22,349 bases of DNA from Burkholderiaceae bacterium (GTDB lineage Bacteria; Pseudomonadota; Gammaproteobacteria; Burkholderiales; Burkholderiaceae). Under the pieces are notes generated by a model. The model saw only the letters and a program-made list of their open reading frames with translations, searched no databases and had not been told where the DNA came from. Within the stretch, counting starts at the first letter, position 1; every line of letters begins with the position of its first letter. Shown here piece by piece: positions 8,801 through 17,833 of this stretch. The stretch is from assembly GCA_947461335.1 (NCBI GenBank), contig CANHLB010000006.1, positions 1 through 22,349 on the forward strand, read 5' to 3'. Position numbers and translations under genes: made by a program.

Positions 8801-10602
8801 TTAAACAAGTGGCCTCTGGTCGTTTCGGTGTAACCACTGAGTACTTGCGCTCTGCAGATCAAATTCAGATCAAAATGGCACAAGGGGCTAAGCCAGGCGA
8901 AGGCGGTCAATTGCCTGGCGGAAAAGTATCTGACTATATTGGGAAGTTGCGCTTCTCTGTGCCAGGCGTTGGCTTGATTTCTCCTCCCCCACATCATGAT
9001 ATTTACTCGATTGAAGATATTGCTCAGTTAATTCATGACTTGAAGAACGTCAATCCAAAAGCAGATGTCTCTGTAAAGTTGGTATCTGAAGTGGGTGTTG
9101 GTACGGTTGCTGCTGGTGTGGCAAAGGCGAAAGCAGATCACGTTGTGATCGCTGGCCATGATGGCGGCACTGGTGCATCACCACTTTCTTCCATTAAGCA
9201 TGCTGGCTCACCATGGGAACTTGGTTTGGCTGAAACACAGCAAACCTTAGTGCTGAATGGTTTGCGCAGTCGCATCCGCGTTCAGGCTGACGGCCAAATG
9301 AAGACAGGTCGCGATGTTGTGATCGGCGCTTTGTTGGGAGCAGATGAATTCGGTTTTGCAACCGCACCATTAGTAGTTGAAGGTTGCATCATGATGCGCA
9401 AGTGTCATTTAAATACTTGTCCAGTTGGTGTCGCTACACAAGATCCAGAGTTGCGTAAAAAGTTCTCTGGTAAGCCTGAACATGTTGTGAACTTTTTCTT
9501 CTATATTGCCGAAGAAGCACGCGAGATCATGGCGCAATTGGGTATTCGTAAATTTGATGACCTGATTGGCCGCGTTGATCTATTGGATACCCGCAAAGGT
9601 ATTGATAACTGGAAAGTGCATGGCTTAGATTTCAGTAAGATCTTTGCTGCTCCACAAGTGGCAGCAGATGTTCCGCGCTATCAAGTACTCACACAAGACC
9701 ATGGCTTGACAAGTGCGCTTGATAATATTTTGATTGAAAAGAGCCAGCCTGCTTTAGAGCATGGTGAGAAAGTTTCTTTTATCGTTCCAGTAAAGAATGT
9801 GAACCGCACTGTGGGTGCGATGCTATCGGGCGAAGTGGCTCAGCACTATGGACATGCAGGCTTGCCAGATGACACTATTCATATTCAATTGAATGGTACT
9901 GCTGGCCAAAGCTTCGCGGCTTTCTTGGCTCACGGTATTACATTGGATTTAGTGGGTGACGGCAACGATTATGTTGGTAAAGGTTTGTCTGGTGGCCGAG
10001 TTATTGTGCGAGCTCCACACGAGTTCCGCGGTGATACAGCCAAAAATATTATTGTTGGCAATACTGTTCTATATGGTGCCATTGCTGGTGAAGCTTTCTT
10101 TAATGGTGTTGCAGGCGAACGTTTTGCAGTACGCAACTCAGGCGCCACTACCGTTGTAGAGGGTACGGGTGATCATGGCTGTGAATATATGACTGGTGGA
10201 ACTGTGGCGGTACTTGGTACCACTGGGCGTAACTTTGCTGCAGGTATGAGCGGTGGTATTGCATACGTTTATGACGAAGATGGTTTATTCCATAAGCGTT
10301 GCAATACGAGTATGGCAACTCTAGAGAAAGTTCTTCCAGCGGCTGAGCAGATTGCCAAGATGCCTCAGTCTGAGTGGCATGCCCCTGTTGATGTGAAAGA
10401 CGGCGGTGAGCGTTTAACAGACGAGCAAATTTTGAAGGGCTTGATTGAGCGTCATTTCCGTTACACCGGTTCTGAGCAGGCTAAAGCAATCTTGGCTGAT
10501 TGGGAAAATTCTCGTAGCCGCTTTGTGAAAGTACTGCCAACTGAGTACAAGCGTGCCTTAGGTGAGCTTTGGGAAAAGGCCCAAAAAACGGTTGTTGCTT
10601 AA
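5860..10602 (+). CDS. gltB: Glutamate synthase (NADPH), large subunit
   Basis: GltB makes two glutamates from glutamine and 2-oxoglutarate, using electrons from GltD. The product is 1580 residues from the ATG at 5860, which is preceded by GGAA. The upstream in-frame ATG at 5794 would lie before the predicted transcript start. [10 protein letters not shown] places the class II amidotransferase nucleophile at Cys26 after a 25-residue propeptide that is normally cleaved. The glutaminase domain covers about 26-430, a central domain 480-760, and the FMN-binding synthase domain about 820-1230 with [12 protein letters not shown] (near 1015) and [10 protein letters not shown] (near 1100). The [3Fe-4S] cysteines are Cys1176, Cys1182 and Cys1187. 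The Gly-rich beta-helix domain fills the C-terminus. All catalytic elements are present. gltD follows after 38 bases. Confidence 0.97.
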   Translation: MTTQLKTDLRPIAQGLYDPRNEHDACGVGFVAHIKGKKSHEIVTQGLKILENLDHRGAVGADPLMGDGAGILIQIPDTLYREEMAKQGVTLPPLGEYGVGMIFLPKEHASRLACEQELERTVRLEGQVVLGWRDVPVDIKLPMSPTVRMTEPFIRQIFIGRGRDIMTTDALERKLYVIRKTASHAIQDLHLKHGKEYFVASMSARTIVYKGLLLANQVGAYYQDLQDERTVSALALVHQRFSTNTFPAWELAHPYRMIAHNGEINTVKGNVNWVNAREGAISSPVLGDDLKKLWPLIYPGQSDTACFDNCLELLVMAGYPLAQAMMMMIPEAWEQHALMDDNRRAFYEYHAAMMEPWDGPAAMAFTDGRQIGATLDRNGLRPARYYVTDDDLVIMASEAGVLPIPESKIVQKWRLQPGKMFMIDMEQGRIIDDIELKNAVSKAKPYKSWIDAVRVKLDEVDASKADLVDEKTTIRPAAKLLDRQQAFGYTQEDIKYLMAPMAMNGEEAIGSMGNDSPLAVLSNKNKPLYNYFKQLFAQVTNPPIDPIRENMVMSLVSFIGPKPNLLDTNNINPPMRLEVSQPILDFDDITKIRHIGHYTNGKFRSYELDICYPAVWGKAGIEARLASLCAEAADAVRSGYNILIVSDRQVDEKHVAIPALLATSAIHQHLVEKGLRTSVGLVVETGSARETHHFALLAGYGAEAVHPYLAMETLTEMAKGLSGDLSGEKAVKNFIKAVGKGLQKVMSKMGISTYMSYTGSQIFEAIGLNRDIIDHYFKGTPSNVGGIGVFEVAEEALRMHAAAFGNDPVLTHMLDAGGEYAFRVRGEDHMWTPDTIAKLQHSTRVGAEKGYQTYKEYANIINDQTKRQMTLRGLFEFKVDPAKAIPLDEVEPAKEIVKRFATGAMSLGSISTEAHATLAIAMNRIGGKSNTGEGGEDPNRYVNELKGIPIKKGETLASVLGSDVVEANIPLLDGDSLRSKIKQVASGRFGVTTEYLRSADQIQIKMAQGAKPGEGGQLPGGKVSDYIGKLRFSVPGVGLISPPPHHDIYSIEDIAQLIHDLKNVNPKADVSVKLVSEVGVGTVAAGVAKAKADHVVIAGHDGGTGASPLSSIKHAGSPWELGLAETQQTLVLNGLRSRIRVQADGQMKTGRDVVIGALLGADEFGFATAPLVVEGCIMMRKCHLNTCPVGVATQDPELRKKFSGKPEHVVNFFFYIAEEAREIMAQLGIRKFDDLIGRVDLLDTRKGIDNWKVHGLDFSKIFAAPQVAADVPRYQVLTQDHGLTSALDNILIEKSQPALEHGEKVSFIVPVKNVNRTVGAMLSGEVAQHYGHAGLPDDTIHIQLNGTAGQSFAAFLAHGITLDLVGDGNDYVGKGLSGGRVIVRAPHEFRGDTAKNIIVGNTVLYGAIAGEAFFNGVAGERFAVRNSGATTVVEGTGDHGCEYMTGGTVAVLGTTGRNFAAGMSGGIAYVYDEDGLFHKRCNTSMATLEKVLPAAEQIAKMPQSEWHAPVDVKDGGERLTDEQILKGLIERHFRYTGSEQAKAILADWENSRSRFVKVLPTEYKRALGELWEKAQKTVVA

Positions 10603-10640
10603 TAAATATGGACATTAAGAAAAGATACTAAGGATTAGAT

Positions 10641-12104
10641 ATGGGTAAGGTCACTGGATTTATGGAGTTTGAGCGTGTCGATGAAACATACGAAGCGCCT
10701 GCTAAACGTCTCCATCATTACAAAGAGTTCGTAGCTGCTTTAACTGATGAAGAAGCAAAGATTCAGGGCGCGCGTTGTATGGACTGCGGCATTCCGTTTT
10801 GCAATACTGGCTGCCCAGTAAACAATATTATTCCAGACTTCAATGACTTGGTTTTTCATAATGACTGGAAAAATGCTTTAGATGTATTGCAGTCAACTAA
10901 TAACTTTCCAGAGTTCACTGGCCGTATTTGCCCAGCTCCATGCGAGGCTGCTTGCACCTTGGGAATCAATCGTGCACCAGTTGGCATTAAGTCAATTGAG
11001 CATGCCATCATTGATAAGGGTTGGGAGAGTGGTTGGGTAAAGCCTCAGCCCTCTAAGAGCAAGACTGGTAAAAAAGTCGCGATTGTTGGTGGCGGGCCTG
11101 CAGGTATGGCAGCCGCTCAGCAATTGGCGCGGGTTGGTCATGATGTCACTGTGTTTGAAAAAAATGATCGTATTGGCGGCTTACTTCGTTATGGCATTCC
11201 TGATTTCAAAATGGAAAAGTGGCTCATTGATCGTCGTGTAGAGCAGATGCAAGCTGAAGGTGTGAAATTTGAAACGGGTGTTTTTGTTGGCAAAGACGCC
11301 ATGGGTGCTGAAGTAAAAAATTACTCTACTAAAATCATTTCTCCTGAGCAGTTGATGAAAGATTTTGATGCTGTAGTCATTACTGGCGGCGCAGAGCAGC
11401 CACGCGACTTGCCTGTACCTGGCCGTGAATTGGCTGGAGTGCACTACGCATTAGAGTTTTTAATTCCCCAGAACAAAGAGAATGCTGGCGACTTCAAAAA
11501 CGAAATTCGTGCAACTGATAAGAATGTCGTTGTGATTGGTGGTGGCGATACAGGATCTGATTGTGTAGGTACATCGAATCGCCACGGCGCAAAACAAATT
11601 ACTCAATTTGAGTTATTGCCACAACCTCCTGAAGTTGAAAACAAACCATTGGTATGGCCTTATTGGCCTACAAAATTGCGCACTTCTTCTTCTCACGAAG
11701 AGGGTTGTGATCGTGATTGGTCAGTAGGGACTAAGCGTTTTGAGGGCAAAAACGGTAAGGTGGAGAAACTGATTGGTGTTCGTTTGGAATGGAAAGACGG
11801 GAAGATGGCAGAAGTTCCCAATTCTGAATTTGAGATCAAGGCAGATTTAGTACTTTTGGCTATGGGTTTCGTATCCCCGGTACAGCAAGTTTTAAATGCA
11901 TTTGGCGTTGATAAAGATGCACGGGGTAATGCTAAAGCAACTGTAGATGGCCAAAATGCATATCAAACAAACGTTTCAAAGGTCTTTGCTGCTGGTGATA
12001 TGCGCCGTGGACAGTCTTTGGTGGTTTGGGCGATTCGTGAGGGACGTCAGTGCGCCCAGGCAGTAGACCAGTATTTAATGGGGTCATCTGTTTTACCTCG
12101 ATAA
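10641..12104 (+). CDS. gltD: Glutamate synthase (NADPH), small subunit
   Basis: GltD takes electrons from NADPH through FAD and iron-sulfur clusters to GltB. The 487 residues show the N-terminal cluster cysteines [13 protein letters not shown] (46, 49, 54, 58) and CPAPCEAAC (97, 101, 105), the FAD site GGGPAGMAA (150-158), [11 protein letters not shown] in the first flavin domain, the NADPH site GGGDTGSDC (300-308) and the C-terminal FAD-contact segment [13 protein letters not shown]. Length and motifs match the beta subunit of bacterial GOGAT. An AAGGA ribosome site precedes the ATG. The stop is 10 bases before mlaF, so read-through from the glutamate synthase unit into the mla genes is likely. 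Confidence 0.97.
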   Translation: MGKVTGFMEFERVDETYEAPAKRLHHYKEFVAALTDEEAKIQGARCMDCGIPFCNTGCPVNNIIPDFNDLVFHNDWKNALDVLQSTNNFPEFTGRICPAPCEAACTLGINRAPVGIKSIEHAIIDKGWESGWVKPQPSKSKTGKKVAIVGGGPAGMAAAQQLARVGHDVTVFEKNDRIGGLLRYGIPDFKMEKWLIDRRVEQMQAEGVKFETGVFVGKDAMGAEVKNYSTKIISPEQLMKDFDAVVITGGAEQPRDLPVPGRELAGVHYALEFLIPQNKENAGDFKNEIRATDKNVVVIGGGDTGSDCVGTSNRHGAKQITQFELLPQPPEVENKPLVWPYWPTKLRTSSSHEEGCDRDWSVGTKRFEGKNGKVEKLIGVRLEWKDGKMAEVPNSEFEIKADLVLLAMGFVSPVQQVLNAFGVDKDARGNAKATVDGQNAYQTNVSKVFAAGDMRRGQSLVVWAIREGRQCAQAVDQYLMGSSVLPR

Positions 12105-12114
12105 TGTCGAGGAT

Positions 12115-12966
12115 ATGAACACTGGCCACTCTAACTCTTTGGATGTCATCAAACAGCCCGCAAGAGAAGTTGTCGTTTCTATAAAAGACGTCAACTTTTC
12201 TTATGCTCCAGGTGAGCGACAGATCTTGTCTGGGCTCAATATGGAATTCCGACGCGGCCAAGTGGTTGCGGTTATGGGAGGCTCAGGTTGCGGCAAGACC
12301 ACGATTCTTCGTTTAATCGGCGGACAATTTACTGCTCAATCTGGCCAAGTCTTATTTGAGGGTAAAGATATTGGCAAGATGAACAACGATCAATTAATGG
12401 CTGCGCGTCGTCGCATGGGCATGTTGTTTCAGTTTGGCGCTTTATTTACCGACCTAAGCGTCTTTGAGAACGTCGCCTTTCCTTTGCGTGAACATACTGA
12501 TTTAAGTGAAGAGCTTCTTCGTTCTTTAGTTCTCATGAAGTTAAATGCAGTGGGTTTACGAGGCGCTCGTGATTTGATGCCATCACAAATTTCTGGTGGT
12601 ATGGCAAGACGAGTAGCTTTGGCTAGAGCAATTGCTTTAGATCCTCCTTTGATCATGTATGACGAGCCTTTTGCAGGCTTAGATCCAATCTCCCTGGGCA
12701 TCACTGCGCGCTTGATAAGAGATTTAAATAATGCACTTGGTGCTACTAGCTTGTTGGTTACTCATGATGTTGAAGAAACCTTTGAAATCGCAGACTATGT
12801 TTACTTTATCGCCAATGGCCGCATAGGCGCCCAAGGAACTCCAGAAGAATTAAGTCGTTCTACAGATCCTTTTGTAAGACAGTTTTTGGATGCAGACCCA
12901 GATGGCCCGGTACCTTTCCACTATCCAGGACAAAGCCTTGAGGAAGATTTCGGAGTGAAAGTCTAA
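12115..12966 (+). CDS. mlaF: Mla phospholipid transporter ATPase MlaF
   Basis: MlaF is the cytoplasmic ATPase of the MlaFEDB complex, which moves phospholipids between the inner membrane and the periplasmic carrier MlaC. In 283 residues the motifs are Walker A GGSGCGKTT (55-63), Q-loop Gln106, signature ISGGMARRVALARA (159-172), Walker B LIMYDEPFAGLD (179-190; Asp183, Glu184) and the switch His217. GAGG just before the ATG is only two bases away, an unusually short spacing. The first 20 residues are a poorly conserved extension, and a TTG at residue 9 is a possible alternative start. The stop codon overlaps the mlaE start by one base (TAATG). Confidence 0.95.
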   Translation: MNTGHSNSLDVIKQPAREVVVSIKDVNFSYAPGERQILSGLNMEFRRGQVVAVMGGSGCGKTTILRLIGGQFTAQSGQVLFEGKDIGKMNNDQLMAARRRMGMLFQFGALFTDLSVFENVAFPLREHTDLSEELLRSLVLMKLNAVGLRGARDLMPSQISGGMARRVALARAIALDPPLIMYDEPFAGLDPISLGITARLIRDLNNALGATSLLVTHDVEETFEIADYVYFIANGRIGAQGTPEELSRSTDPFVRQFLDADPDGPVPFHYPGQSLEEDFGVKV

Positions 12967-13754
12967 TGACCGCACTCCTCAATTTTTTTGGCGATATCGG
13001 ATTTTTCGTCCGTCGTAATTTAAGCGCTCTGGGGCTGGCAGCGCGGATGTTTGCTGCAGTGATTTGGCGCTCAGGATTTTTATTGAAACGTCCTCGTTTA
13101 GTCATTGATCAAATTTTATTTATTGGCAATCACTCCTTCGTCATCATCGCGGTTTCTGGTTTATTTGTGGGCTTCGTTTTGGGTTTGCAAGGCTACTACA
13201 CTTTGAACCGTTATGGATCAGAACAAGCACTTGGCTTATTGGTAGCCTTATCTTTGACCCGTGAGTTAGGACCAGTAATTACCGCTTTATTGTTTGCTGG
13301 GCGCGCGGGAACTTCATTGACCGCAGAAATTGGTCTGATGAAAGCAGGCGAGCAATTAAGCGCAATGGAAATGATGGCTGTTGATCCATTGAGCCGCGTA
13401 ATAGCTCCACGACTATGGGCTGGCATTATCTCAATGCCTATTTTGGCGACTATCTTTACTGCAGTCGGTGTAATGGGCGGCTATTTTGTCGGCGTCCCTT
13501 TAATAGGGGTGGATTCTGGAGCTTTTTGGTCTCAGATGCAGGGCGGAGTAGATCTCTTCTCTGATATCGGAAACGGCTTAATTAAAAGCATGGTCTTTGG
13601 TGTAGCAGTGACATTTATTGCCCTATATCAAGGCTATGAAGCTAAGCCTACGCCAGAAGGCGTATCACAGGCAACCACTCGTACTGTGGTGATTTCCTCT
13701 TTATCGGTTTTGGCATTAGATTTCTTGCTAACCGCAATGATGTTTTCGAACTAG
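12966..13754 (+). CDS. mlaE: Mla phospholipid transporter permease MlaE
   Basis: MlaE is the inner-membrane permease that pairs with MlaF and binds the MlaD hexamer. The 262-residue protein has the MlaE-family core LTRELGPVITALLFAGRAG (97-115) followed by SLTAEIGLMKAGEQLSAMEM (117-136). Hydrophobic helices lie around 56-76, 90-112, 150-178 and 205-222, with a last one at 241-260. An amphipathic N-terminal interface helix (about 5-35) is typical. The length is normal. Translation is coupled to mlaF through a one-base overlap, and mlaD follows after 21 bases. Confidence 0.95.
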   Translation: MTALLNFFGDIGFFVRRNLSALGLAARMFAAVIWRSGFLLKRPRLVIDQILFIGNHSFVIIAVSGLFVGFVLGLQGYYTLNRYGSEQALGLLVALSLTRELGPVITALLFAGRAGTSLTAEIGLMKAGEQLSAMEMMAVDPLSRVIAPRLWAGIISMPILATIFTAVGVMGGYFVGVPLIGVDSGAFWSQMQGGVDLFSDIGNGLIKSMVFGVAVTFIALYQGYEAKPTPEGVSQATTRTVVISSLSVLALDFLLTAMMFSN

Positions 13755-13775
13755 AAAGAATAAACTGGGGCTCTT

Positions 13776-14258
13776 ATGAGAAAAAGTGCAATTGATATTT
13801 GGGTGGGAATTTTTGTTGCCATAGGTTTATTGGCAGCTTTATTTCTCGCTTTAAAAGTGGGCAATATGAACGCGGTGTCATTTGCACCGACTTATAAAAT
13901 TTCCGCGCGCTTTGACAATATCGGCGGCCTAAAGCCTCGAGCACCAGTCAAGAGTGCTGGTGTAGTGGTAGGTCGCATTGCTAATATTTCTTTTGATGAT
14001 AAAACTTACCAAGCAACAGTTGTGATGACAATTGAAGAAGCTTATAAGTTTCCAAAAGATTCATCTGCAAAGATTTTGACTTCTGGATTACTGGGTGAGC
14101 AGTACATTGGACTCGAAGCTGGTGGCTCTGATGACATGTTGGCAAATGGCGAAAAGATTGCCCAAACCCAATCCGCAATAGTATTGGAAAATTTAATTAG
14201 TCAGTTTCTTTATAACAAAGCAGCGGACAGCGGACAAGATAAAGGCGCTGGTAAATGA
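13776..14258 (+). CDS. mlaD: Mla MCE-domain protein MlaD
   Basis: MlaD is the membrane-anchored MCE-domain subunit that forms a hexameric ring carrying phospholipid out of MlaE. The 160 residues contain one N-terminal membrane anchor (about 8-26, WVGIFVAIGLLAALFLALKV) and one MCE domain (about 39-117) with the characteristic FDNIGGLKPRAPVKSAGVVVG stretch near 46-66 and GLLGEQYIGLE (104-114). The C-terminal tail is short and ends in a polar, low-complexity stretch. GGGG lies 6-10 bases before the ATG. The stop overlaps the mlaA start as ATGA. Confidence 0.94.
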   Translation: MRKSAIDIWVGIFVAIGLLAALFLALKVGNMNAVSFAPTYKISARFDNIGGLKPRAPVKSAGVVVGRIANISFDDKTYQATVVMTIEEAYKFPKDSSAKILTSGLLGEQYIGLEAGGSDDMLANGEKIAQTQSAIVLENLISQFLYNKAADSGQDKGAGK

Positions 14259-15010
14259 ATTTACTAGAGGGGTTCGCAAAGCTTAAGCGCTTAACAGTGC
14301 TTGGCTTGACAGCTTTGATGATAGGCTGCGCATCTATTCCTGCTGGGGTAGAACCATCACCACACGACCCATGGGAATCGTTTAATCGCTCCATCTTTGA
14401 ATTTAATGAAGGTCTAGATTCTTATCTCCTTAAGCCAGTAGTTGCTGGTTATCGATTTGTTCTACCTGAGATTGTGCGTGAAGGTATCTATAACTTCTTT
14501 AGTAACTACAGTGATCTTTACACTGCTTTGCAGAATTTGCTGCAGGGTAAGCCAGACTATGCATTTAGTGATTTGATGCGGGTTGTGGTGAACACTACCT
14601 TTGGTTTAGGTGGTTTGATTGATATGGCTACTCCTGGCGGCCTAGAAAAGCACAAGGAAGATTGGGGTCAAACATTTGGAGTCTGGGGAGTGCCTGCTGG
14701 CCCATACGTGGTGTTGCCGTTCTTCGGCCCAAGTAACGTTCGCGATTCCTTTGGTACGATTGCCGACTTGGAGACCGACTACTTCTTCAAATATATCAAC
14801 CCAGTAGGTTTACGTAATAGCCTTACTGGATTGCGAGTTGTGAACGCTCGTAACACCTATTACGAAGCAGGGGATTTGCTCGATGGTGCTGCAATTGATA
14901 AGTACAGCTTTATGCGTGATGCCTATATCCAAAGACGCCAGTATCAAATTAACGAGGGTCGTGACGATGAAGAGCCTACGATGCCGGTTTATGAGAATCC
15001 TTACCAATAA
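14255..15010 (+). CDS. mlaA: Outer-membrane lipoprotein MlaA (VacJ)
   Basis: MlaA removes misplaced phospholipid from the outer leaflet of the outer membrane and hands it to MlaC. The 251-residue precursor has a lipoprotein signal with the lipobox MIGC (Cys25). After it come HDPWESFNRSIFEFNEGLD (38-56), a VVNTTFGLGGLIDMAT segment and GVPAGPYVVLPFFGPSNVRD, all hallmarks of the MlaA family. In E. coli mlaA is elsewhere on the chromosome; here it sits between mlaD and mlaC. Its ATG overlaps the mlaD stop by four bases, so production of the outer-membrane and inner-membrane parts is coupled. Confidence 0.95.
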   Translation: MNLLEGFAKLKRLTVLGLTALMIGCASIPAGVEPSPHDPWESFNRSIFEFNEGLDSYLLKPVVAGYRFVLPEIVREGIYNFFSNYSDLYTALQNLLQGKPDYAFSDLMRVVVNTTFGLGGLIDMATPGGLEKHKEDWGQTFGVWGVPAGPYVVLPFFGPSNVRDSFGTIADLETDYFFKYINPVGLRNSLTGLRVVNARNTYYEAGDLLDGAAIDKYSFMRDAYIQRRQYQINEGRDDEEPTMPVYENPYQ

Positions 15011-15025
15011 ATACATTGCTTGAGA

Positions 15026-15039
15026 GGCTAAAATTAGCC
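15026..15039. repeat. Small palindrome between mlaA and mlaC
   Basis: GGCTAAAATTAGCC is a perfect 14-base palindrome, possibly extended by flanking GAG/CTC. The transcript could form a short hairpin between mlaA and mlaC. It has no downstream T run, so I do not call it a terminator. It could stabilise the upstream message or be chance. Confidence 0.4.
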
Positions 15040-15072
15040 CTCATTTAGATAAAGATAGTGAGATCAGCCAAT

Positions 15073-15714
15073 ATGAAAAGTTACAACAAAATTACCCGGT
15101 ATTTGGCGGCGGCTGTAATCTTATTTTCTGGAGCAGTTTTTGCACAAGCGCCTGACCAGGCTACACCTCCAGATGCTTTAATCAAAATGGTTGTCACTGA
15201 TGTAATGACCTCAGTAAAGTCTGACCCGGAGATTCAAAAAGGTAATATCCCAAAGATCGTGGATTTGGTTGAAAAGAAAATCGTTCCTTATACCGATATG
15301 CGTCGCACCACCGAGATGGCGATGGGTCCTAACTGGAAGAAAGCTAGCCCTGAGCAGCAAAATCAACTCGTGATGGAATTCAAGAACTTATTGATTCGTA
15401 CTTACTCTGGTGCATTGAGTCAATTACGGGATCAAACGGTGCAATTCAAAGCACTCCGAGCAGCCCCTGATGATAAAGAAGTGGTCGTTAAAACGGTCGT
15501 GCTTGGTCGTGGTGACCCCGTTCCTTTAGATTATCGCCTTGAGAAAACCGATAAAGGCTGGAAAGTGTATGACATGAACATCATGGGTGTATGGCTAGTT
15601 GAAGCTTATCGTAATCAGTTTTCAAACCAAATTAGTCAAAATGGAATAGATGGTCTGGTCAAGTTTTTGCAAGACCGCAATAAGCAGTTAGCAGCTGCTA
15701 AACCATCTAACTAA
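15073..15714 (+). CDS. mlaC: Periplasmic phospholipid carrier MlaC
   Basis: MlaC is the soluble periplasmic shuttle that carries phospholipid between MlaA at the outer membrane and MlaD at the inner membrane. The 213-residue precursor starts at ATG 15073 (MKSYNKITRYLAAAVILF) with a clear Sec signal peptide cleaved near AVFA/QA (24/25). The frame extends upstream to a GTG at 15058, but that only adds five polar residues before the signal. The mature part has the family features MRRTTEMAMGPNWKKASPEQ, IRTYSGALSQL and a C-terminal KVYDMNIMGVWLVEAYRNQF. It lies 62 bases after mlaA and 12 before mlaB. Confidence 0.94.
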   Translation: MKSYNKITRYLAAAVILFSGAVFAQAPDQATPPDALIKMVVTDVMTSVKSDPEIQKGNIPKIVDLVEKKIVPYTDMRRTTEMAMGPNWKKASPEQQNQLVMEFKNLLIRTYSGALSQLRDQTVQFKALRAAPDDKEVVVKTVVLGRGDPVPLDYRLEKTDKGWKVYDMNIMGVWLVEAYRNQFSNQISQNGIDGLVKFLQDRNKQLAAAKPSN

Positions 15715-15726
15715 AGATATTTCATA

Positions 15727-15987
15727 ATGCCTTTTTTTCTGCCCCAAAAAGTCACTCAGGAAAATGCCCTGCAGCTGGAAAAAGAAGGCTTGTCAAATTC
15801 TGAAAATTTAAGAGTCGTTAATTGCTCTTCCTTAAATGATTTTGACTCTACAGTGCTAACAGTTTTGTTGGCTTGGCAGAAAAAACTACAAACTAATGGA
15901 CAATCTATTTCGATAGAGCATGCTCCTGAGAAGTTAAAGGTCTTAGCTGGTGTATACGGTGTCTCTGCATTGCTAGGTTTGAAATAG
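15727..15987 (+). CDS. mlaB: STAS-domain protein MlaB
   Basis: MlaB is a small cytoplasmic STAS-domain protein that binds MlaF and supports assembly and activity of the transporter. The 86 residues are one STAS fold: strand RVVNCSSLNDFDSTVLTVLL (29-48) with the Asp-Ser-Thr loop, helix WQKKLQTNG, strand SISIEHAPEKLKVLAGVYGV and a final helix. It is short, at the lower end of the family, and weakly conserved, so the call leans on position directly after mlaC. No strong ribosome site is visible. It completes the mlaFEDACB set and is followed one base later by an exporter ATPase gene. Confidence 0.88.
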   Translation: MPFFLPQKVTQENALQLEKEGLSNSENLRVVNCSSLNDFDSTVLTVLLAWQKKLQTNGQSISIEHAPEKLKVLAGVYGVSALLGLK

Positions 15988-15988
15988 C

Positions 15989-16741
15989 ATGCAGCCTGCT
16001 ATTTCAATAAACAATATATCTAAACACTACGGCGCCTTGCAGGCCCTGGACAATGTGTCGTTAACAATTGAGCCAGGAGAGTTTTTTGGCTTACTGGGCC
16101 CTAATGGAGCTGGTAAAACAACTTTGATTTCTATTTTGGCGGGCTTAGTTACGCCTGATCTTGGCCATGCCGCCATTATGGGGGCTGACGTTCAGAAGTC
16201 ATTTCGTGAGGCTCGCCGTATGTTGGGTGTTGTCCCACAAGAATTGGTATTTGATCCCTTCTTTACGGTTCGAGAAACCTTACGCTTTCAATCAGGCTAT
16301 TTTGGCATTCGTAATAATGATTCTTGGATTGACGAAATCCTCGCTAATCTTGATCTAGCTAGTAAGGCTGATAGCAATATGCGCTCTTTGTCGGGTGGAA
16401 TGAAGCGTCGTGTTCTTGTAGCTCAAGCACTAGTTCATAGACCGCCAGTCATCATTTTGGATGAGCCGACTGCAGGAGTCGATGTGGAATTACGTCAATC
16501 TTTATGGCAATTCATTAGTCGACTCAATCAAGATGGGCACACAATTGTGCTGACAACACATTACTTGGAAGAAGCCGAAGCCTTATGTCAGCGCATTGCT
16601 ATGCTAAAGCAAGGCAAGATTGTTGCATTAGATAGTACAAAAAATTTACTCACTCGTTATGGCTCAGTTAAAAAAGACGGTGAAGGTAAAACAGATTTAG
16701 AAGAGGTTTTTGTCAATATCATGTCCGGAGGTGCCTTGTGA
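15989..16741 (+). CDS. ABC-2 type exporter, ATP-binding protein
   Basis: This cytoplasmic ATPase belongs to an ABC-2 exporter of the YadG/YadH or NodI/NodJ kind. The 250 residues have Walker A GPNGAGKTT (37-45), Q-loop Gln84 in VVPQELVF, signature LSGGMKRR (134-141), Walker B VIILDEPTAGVD (154-165; Asp158, Glu159) and His191. It begins one base after the mlaB stop and overlaps the permease start by four bases (GTGA), so the two form one transporter. The substrate is not shown by sequence. Its place between mla and murA suggests an envelope role, which is inference. Confidence 0.93.
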   Translation: MQPAISINNISKHYGALQALDNVSLTIEPGEFFGLLGPNGAGKTTLISILAGLVTPDLGHAAIMGADVQKSFREARRMLGVVPQELVFDPFFTVRETLRFQSGYFGIRNNDSWIDEILANLDLASKADSNMRSLSGGMKRRVLVAQALVHRPPVIILDEPTAGVDVELRQSLWQFISRLNQDGHTIVLTTHYLEEAEALCQRIAMLKQGKIVALDSTKNLLTRYGSVKKDGEGKTDLEEVFVNIMSGGAL

Positions 16742-17526
16742 AGCATGGGCTGAGTAGACCTTCTCTAGAGTACGGTAGCGGCTTCCCAACATTGTTGCGT
16801 AAAGAAATCATGCGCTTTTACAAAGTGGGATTTCAGACTGTAGCGGCTCCAGTACTTACAGCTGTTTTGTACCTAATGATTTTTGGACATGTCCTTGAAG
16901 GCCGAGAGGTCTATGGGCGTTTAAGTTACACAGCATTTTTGATTCCAGGCTTGGTCATGATGAGTGTTTTGCAAAATGCATTTGCAAATACCTCTTCCTC
17001 TTTAATTCAATCTAAGGTTACAGGGAACTTGGTTTTTGTATTGCTTGCCCCCTTAAGTCACCTAGAGTTTTATGCAGCCTATATTTTGGCGGCGGTATTT
17101 AGAGGCGTAGTTGTGGGACTTGGAGTATTTTTAATTACTGCTTGGTATGGATTGCCATCAATCGAGTATCCATTATGGATTTTGGTTTTTGCCTTTTTGG
17201 GCGCCGCCATTTTGGGAAGTCTAGGCCTCATTGCGGGTATTTGGGCTGATAAATATGACCAACTAGCCGCCTTTCAGAATTTCATCATCATGCCTGCCAC
17301 GATGCTATCGGGAGTTTTCTACTCGATTCATTCCTTGCCACCAGCATGGCAGGTTGTCTCCCATTTCAACCCTTTCTTTTACATGATTGATGGCTTTCGC
17401 TATGGATTCTTTGGGGTGTCGGATATATCACCATGGAGCAGTTTAGCAATCGTCACTTGTTTCTTTATTGTGGTTTCAGCAATTGCTTTGCGTATGCTAC
17501 AAAAGGGCTATAAGCTCAGGTACTAA
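16738..17526 (+). CDS. ABC-2 type exporter, permease protein
   Basis: This inner-membrane partner of the preceding ATPase starts at a GTG codon inside the ATPase stop region. The 262 residues carry a short cytoplasmic start with the LLRKEIMRF coupling helix and six hydrophobic segments (about 35-50, 62-82, 105-135, 145-168, 180-200 and 232-252). The ABC-2 family end is HFNPFFYMIDGFRYGFFGVSD (210-230). Length and pattern are those of YadH-like permeases. The substrate is unknown; lipids or polysaccharides are typical of the superfamily. Confidence 0.92.
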   Translation: MKHGLSRPSLEYGSGFPTLLRKEIMRFYKVGFQTVAAPVLTAVLYLMIFGHVLEGREVYGRLSYTAFLIPGLVMMSVLQNAFANTSSSLIQSKVTGNLVFVLLAPLSHLEFYAAYILAAVFRGVVVGLGVFLITAWYGLPSIEYPLWILVFAFLGAAILGSLGLIAGIWADKYDQLAAFQNFIIMPATMLSGVFYSIHSLPPAWQVVSHFNPFFYMIDGFRYGFFGVSDISPWSSLAIVTCFFIVVSAIALRMLQKGYKLRY

Positions 17527-17544
17527 GTTTTTTAGGAGAAAAAG

Positions 17545-17793
17545 ATGTTCCCAACACCAGAACAAATTGAAAGCTATATTAAGCAAGGAATTAGCTGTAC
17601 CCATATTAAGGTAGAGGGTGACGGCCAACATTTTTATGCGACTATAGTGAGCCCAGATTTTGAGGGCAAGCGATTAATACAGCGCCATCAATTGGTTTAT
17701 AGCGCTATGGGCGATCGCATGAAAGCAGAAGTACATGCTTTATCAATTAAGGCGTTTACACCCGAAGAATTTTCTCAGAATTCTGCCGCATAA
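17545..17793 (+). CDS. ibaG: BolA family protein, IbaG type
   Basis: This 82-residue BolA-like protein works with monothiol glutaredoxins in iron-sulfur or acid-stress functions in relatives. Visible features are the N-terminal helix [34 protein letters not shown] (20-39), and [20 protein letters not shown] (47-66) with the helix-turn-helix-like core and conserved histidines. GDGQHF is typical for IbaG/YrbA as opposed to BolA itself. A strong AGGAG ribosome site precedes the ATG. It sits directly before murA, as ibaG does in E. coli, where the mla genes also lie upstream. Confidence 0.9.
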   Translation: MFPTPEQIESYIKQGISCTHIKVEGDGQHFYATIVSPDFEGKRLIQRHQLVYSAMGDRMKAEVHALSIKAFTPEEFSQNSAA

Positions 17794-17833
17794 AAATCAT
17801 TTATTAAATACTCAGTTTTATTGGAATCGTTTC

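Noticed and set aside
8204..9000. Antisense open frames within gltB and other genes
   Set aside because: They are short, lack ribosome sites and family features, and lie opposite strongly conserved coding sequence.
17735..17833. Upstream extension of murA
   Set aside because: It overlaps ibaG in another frame and lacks similarity to MurA, which begins at MDKLRMVGG.
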